NCBI GenBank assembly: GCA_963727015.1
Contig: CAVSEV010000016.1
Coordinates: forward strand, 186,001-250,000
Length of the DNA stretch: 64,000 nucleotides
DNA from: DATFVJ01 sp963727015
GTDB taxonomy: Bacteria; Actinomycetota; Actinomycetes; Streptosporangiales; Streptosporangiaceae
Reading direction: 5' to 3'
Shown here piece by piece: positions 60,612 to 64,000 of the stretch. Every line of letters begins with the position of its first letter. The stretch's first letter is position 1. Made by a program: the position numbers and the translations under genes. Below the pieces are notes generated by a model. The model was not told the origin of the DNA. It saw only the letters and a list, made by a program, of their open reading frames with translations, and ran no database searches.

Positions 60612-61190
60612 TCAGGCACTGCGGCCGAGCAGGCCCAGCAATCGGACGTCGTCCGGGGCGTCGGGGCCGGCGTCGATTCGTGAGCCGAACATGCCCGACC
60701 CCGCCACCAAGTCGGCGTTCGCTTCCGTCCAGGGAAGCAGCAGCGCGACGGCGCCGGGGTCGAGCGCGTCGTCCTGCCCGGTCGCCCGGCCGAGGTCCCA
60801 GCCGTGTATGGCGAGGTCGGCGGTCAGCTGTATGGCGTACTCCTGCCCCGGGGCGTCGCCGAAGGACAGATGCACGGTCCGCTCGAGGGCGTCCGGTTCC
60901 GCCACCACCGCGTGTGCCTCCTCCAACGAGGAGGCCAACAACCCCGGCCACGTCGAAGCGTCGTCGCCCATGAGGTCTCCATCGAACCGGTCACCGACCT
61001 GCGCGATCGTCAGGCCTGCGAACACCGGGGGCACCCAGCGCTGCTCGTATAGCAGGTGATGGACCAGCGTCCGCACATCCCACTCCGAGCAGGGAGTGTC
61101 GTCATGCCACTGTTCCGGGCCCACGCCCGCGACCAGCGCCGCAAACCGGCGCCCGCAGCGGCCGTGCAGCTCGACGAGGTCATCCACCAT
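60612..61190 (-). CDS. TIGR03086-type metal-binding (DinB/maleylpyruvate isomerase-like) protein
   Basis: A 192-residue protein of the MDMPI/DinB superfamily. Seen are HGRCGRRFAALVAGVGPEQW, TPCSEWDVRTLVHHLLYEQR with a metal-binding histidine, and ADLAIHGWDLGRATGQ with the second and third ligands. Members use small thiols (mycothiol) or metal ions in detoxification. The ATG at 61190 follows AGGAGAAAGCGC; a longer frame upstream to 61964 runs antisense over another gene and is ignored. Confidence 0.9.
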   Translation of the reverse strand: MVDDLVELHGRCGRRFAALVAGVGPEQWHDDTPCSEWDVRTLVHHLLYEQRWVPPVFAGLTIAQVGDRFDGDLMGDDASTWPGLLASSLEEAHAVVAEPDALERTVHLSFGDAPGQEYAIQLTADLAIHGWDLGRATGQDDALDPGAVALLLPWTEANADLVAGSGMFGSRIDAGPDAPDDVRLLGLLGRSA

Positions 61191-61371
61191 GCGCTTTCTC
61201 CTGATCGGCCGACGTGGACGTAGGAACCCATCCTGAAGCGAATGTTTGCATACGACGATCCAGGGCGCGGCGCCCGCCGTCCCGGGCGACCCGCGCTGGT
61301 GGCGTTCCAGCCGTATCAAGGATGCGGCCTTGTCGCTCTTCAATATCAGGTACGAGGGACGGAGGACCGTA
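61191..61371. other. Divergent intergenic region
   Basis: 180 bases holding promoters for the TIGR03086 gene and the membrane protein gene; no other feature seen. Confidence 0.4.
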
Positions 61372-62060
61372 ATGGCTCTCAGGACCGTCAGCCGCGCTGG
61401 CGCACGGACGGTTGAGGTGGCCGCCGAAGAAGGCATGGGCACGAAGCTTGGGAGACACCGGTCGTTGTGGTATACGGTCCTCGGGCTGGGAATTCCGGCG
61501 GCGGCCTTCTTTATGGCCTGGAGGTTGCATGGAGTAACCCGAGCACCTACCGCATCGACGGCCAATGGGGCGCCTTGACTGGCCTGTTCATTCTGGCACT
61601 TGCTATCGAGCGTGTCCTTGAGCCGTTCAGCCGGAAGCTCGGACCGGACACGACGAAGCTTAAGGCGGAAAGAGACAAGAAGCTCGGGGACCTCGGCGGT
61701 CCGCCAGCGTATGGCGGGAATAAGACCGCCGCGGATTTCCAGAGCGCGGTTGAAATGAGCAGGCGCCTCACGGCGGTCGTCACGTGGGGTGTGGCGACGG
61801 GTCTTGCCTTCGTCCTGTGCGCCGAGCTGAATATCACACTCTTGCAGGCCGTCCGTGGCAACAGCTCCGGGCAGCCGCCGTTTTGGGCCGACCTGCTGGT
61901 CACCGGTCTTGTCGTTGGGGCCGGCACAAAGCCGCTGCATGACCTCGTCTCCGATATCGAGCAATGCAAAGACGACAAGAACGACCCGCCGCAGGCCGGC
62001 GGTAATCTGGGTCCAGCCTGCGCACCGAGATCAGGCACAGTCCGAGGTCGCGTACCTTGA
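61372..62060 (+). pseudogene. Two- or three-helix membrane protein with frameshift
   Basis: Frame 1 starts at ATG 61372 after ACGGAGGACCGTA and reads LWYTVLGLGIPAAAFFMAWR to about 61525. Frame 2 then continues as SNPSTYRIDGQWGALTGLFI, LALAIERVLEPFSRKL and VVTWGVATGLAFVLCAELNI, ending after GAGTKPLHDLVSDIEQCKDD. One base shift near 61520-61535 joins them into a protein of about 228 residues with three membrane segments. The last 25 codons overlap the opposing gene at 61900-62223. Function unknown. Confidence 0.7.
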
Positions 62061-62223
62061 TCAGCACTCCGTGCAGCGCTCGCTGATCGGGCAGCGGCCC
62101 GCAGATAACCGTCTGGCCGCCCTCGGTGGTGACCTGGAGGCCCTCGAACCAGGCCGTCCAGCGCTGGTCGAGGACTCCGTCGAGGCGGATTTCGTAGCGC
62201 GCCGGCGACTGCGCGTCGCTCAT
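61900..62223 (-). CDS. Small conserved-type protein next to MalT-like regulator
   Basis: A reading frame of 107 residues from ATG 62223. Its first 70 residues resemble short actinobacterial proteins encoded beside MalT-like LuxR regulators: YEIRLDGVLDQRWTAWFEGL, TTEGGQTVICGPLPDQRALH, GVLIKVRDLGLCLISVRRLD. It then continues as Arg-rich sequence antisense to the membrane protein gene, so the natural stop, expected near 62000, has probably been lost. Function unknown; perhaps a modulator of the regulator encoded divergently at 62568. Confidence 0.65.
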   Translation of the reverse strand: MSDAQSPARYEIRLDGVLDQRWTAWFEGLQVTTEGGQTVICGPLPDQRALHGVLIKVRDLGLCLISVRRLDPDYRRPAAGRSCRLCIARYRRRGHAAALCRPQRQDR

Positions 62224-62567
62224 GCCCGGCCCCCAGGCCCGTTGGGCCGGACATTTTCCCGTGCCGCCGGCGGGCGGCCCCGGGCGCCGCCGGTGGCGTT
62301 CTTCCTCTTGGGGGTGGAGTCTTCCGCGGCAGCAATGCGGCACGGAAGTGCTGTCCGGCGGGCATGCTCGGGGGTTACGCGGAACATGCCGGGGAAGGTG
62401 GGATGCGGAACATGCCGGGGAAGGTGGGACAGGGCTGAGGGCCGCGAGATGCGGTGGGCCGGCTCGGTGACAGCGCGGGCGATCGCGGTGGCCAGCCGGT
62501 TACTAGCAGGGGTTCTGCTGGCCGCGGCACGGACGTTCGCTGGAGGCGCAGAGCGTGCAGGTTCCCG

Positions 62568-64000
62568 ATGGCTGAGCCGCCCGCGATGGCCGCATCGACG
62601 CTGGCCGCGCTTGAGCGGGATGTCTTGCTGGCCACCAAACTGCATGTGCCCGGGCTGCAGCAAGACTTCGTGCCGCGCGCACGGCTGGCGGAACGGCTCG
62701 ATGAAGGGCTGGGCCGGGGGCTGGTGCTGGTGTGCGCACCGGCCGGATACGGCAAGACGGTCCTGCTGGCCGACTGGTCCCGGCGCGGCCCGCGGCCGGT
62801 GGCCTGGCTGTCGCTGGACTTTGGCGACAACGATCCGGCGCGGTTCTGGCGTCACGCGGTGGCCGCGCTGGACCGGGCGCGGCCGGGGACCGGCGGGCGG
62901 GTGGGCCCGCTGCTCGGCCCTCCGGCTCCGCCGTCGTTCGAGCCGCTGGTGACCGCCCTGATTAACGAGCTGGCCGCCCAGCCCAACGCGGACGATGTGC
63001 TGCTGGTGCTCGACGACTACCACCTGATTGGCTCCCAGCCGGTGCACGCGTCACTGAGGTTCCTGCTTGAGCACCGGCCTGCCGGTCTGCAGGTGGCGCT
63101 GTCCAGCCGCGCTGACCCGCCGCTGGCGCTGGCGCGGCTGCGGGCCCGCGGCCAGCTGGCCGAGCTGCGTGCCGCCGACCTGCGGTTCACCGAGGACGAG
63201 GCGGCAGCGCTGTTGCAGCAGGTGGCGGCCGGCCCAAGCGTGGCCCTGCCCGATGCAGACGTGGCGGCGCTGGCGGCGCGGACCGAGGGGTGGGCGGCCG
63301 GGCTGCAGCTGGCCGCCCTGTCGCTGCGGGGGCAGGCAGATGTGGCCGGGTTCGTGGCGGCGTTCACCGGCAGCCACCGTTACGTGCTGGATTACCTGGC
63401 CGAGGAGGTGCTGGAGCGGCAGGGCGAGTAGGTTCGTGCGTTCTTGCTGGAGACCTCGGTGCTGGAGCGGCTCAGCGGCGAGTTGTGTGATGCGGTCACC
63501 GGGCGCACCGGCAGCCAGGCGCTGCTGGAGCAGGTGGAGCGGGACGGACTGTTCCTGGTGCCGCTGGATGAGGTACGCGGCTGGTGGCGCTACCACCACC
63601 TGTTCGCCGACCTGCTGCGCGCCCGCCTGCACGGCAAGCAGCCCGGCCGGGTTGCGCAGCTGCACGGCTACGCTGCTGCCTGGTACCAGGAGCACGGGCT
63701 GCCCGATGACGCCATACACCACGCGGCGACCGCCGGGGAGATGACCAGGGCCGCCCGGCTGATCGAGCAGAACTTCGACGAGGTCTACTACCTGCGCGGC
63801 GAAGCGGCGACGATCCAGCGGTGGCTTTCGGCGCTTCCCGCCGACCTGGTCCGCTCCCGCCCCCGGTTGTTGCTGGCGCAGGCTTTCCTGGCAACCGGGC
63901 GCAGCAGCCGCGTGGAGGCGGTAGAAGAACTGGTCGACGCGGCCGAGCGAGCGTCTGCAACGGCGGCCGCTGAGCCCTTTGAGCCTAGTGCTGGCCGGGC
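62568..64000 (+). pseudogene. MalT-like LuxR regulator with in-frame amber codon, 3' end outside window
   Basis: The N-terminus reads STLAALERDVLLATKLHVPG, then Walker A CAPAGYGKTVLLADW and Walker B LLVLDDYHL, all typical of MalT-type ATP-dependent regulators. At 63429-63431 a TAG follows RQGE; the same frame then continues without a break to the window end (VRAFLLETSVLERLSGELCD, WWRYHHLFADLLRARL, HHAATAGEMTRAARLIEQNF), exactly as in intact homologues. One base change from CAG would restore the gene. The DNA-binding domain lies beyond the window. The ATG at 62568 is preferred; 62586 is possible. Confidence 0.85.

Noticed and set aside
61191..61964. N-terminal extension of the TIGR03086 protein up to 450 residues
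   Set aside because: The extension is antisense to a membrane protein gene and an ideal ribosome site precedes the ATG at 61190.

Overview
The window is very GC-rich DNA with GTG and TTG starts, DUF397/XRE/DUF5753 gene pairs, DUF574 methyltransferase, a conservon-type GTPase cassette, SARP and LAL-LuxR regulators and ANTAR proteins. Together these point to a filamentous actinobacterium (Streptosporangiales/Streptomycetales-like chromosome, accessory region). No rRNA, tRNA or CRISPR array was recognised. All assignments were made by reading the sequence; no database search was run.

Layout. 1-5.3 kb: 3' part of a zinc alcohol dehydrogenase, then a WhiJ-like set (ATP-binding anti-sigma-like protein, small protein, DUF397, XRE/DUF5753 regulator, DUF574 methyltransferase). 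5.6-10.2 kb: a conservon on the minus strand (histidine kinase, roadblock/LC7, DUF742, GTPase) with a frameshifted zinc-ribbon/membrane/Pro-Ser protein running into its end. 11.2-25.6 kb: two paralogous NB-ARC-like/TPR proteins with related leaders. They flank an amine-utilisation-like group (two APC permeases, a trimethylamine-dehydrogenase-like flavoenzyme, a P450), a small protein and a Ser/Thr kinase. 25.7-32 kb: phosphoribosyltransferase-hydrolase fusion, sigma factor, acyl-CoA synthetase, small protein, HtrA-like lipoprotein protease. 32-37.6 kb: two GAF(/ANTAR) proteins, a second ATP-binding protein and a frameshifted LAL-type LuxR regulator.

37.7-50.4 kb is the most interesting part. 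It holds a short secreted peptide, a MITE-like element, a 12-copy 17-bp minisatellite, a second XRE/DUF397 pair split by a transposase remnant, then flavohemoprotein and DivIVA-domain genes with overlapping ends. Facing them is a bacterial nitric-oxide synthase, followed by a 32-bp repeat array and a large SARP/NB-ARC/TPR regulator. The flavohemoprotein leader is a near copy of the leader of the ATP-binding protein gene at 34.3 kb, including a TTGCA-N13-TGCAA inverted repeat. This suggests one regulator controls NO handling and an anti-sigma-like switch.

50.5-64 kb is decayed. A P450 pseudogene is split at its haem loop by a truncated IS701-like transposase. There are frameshifted IS1380-like and IS4-like transposases, fragments of HAD, DUF1801 and glyoxalase genes, and frameshifted membrane proteins. 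Intact genes (DoxX, GNAT, enoyl-CoA hydratase, TIGR03086) lie among them. A MalT-like LuxR regulator at the right edge carries an in-frame amber codon. Single-base frameshifts are so frequent across the window that assembly error must be considered beside true decay.
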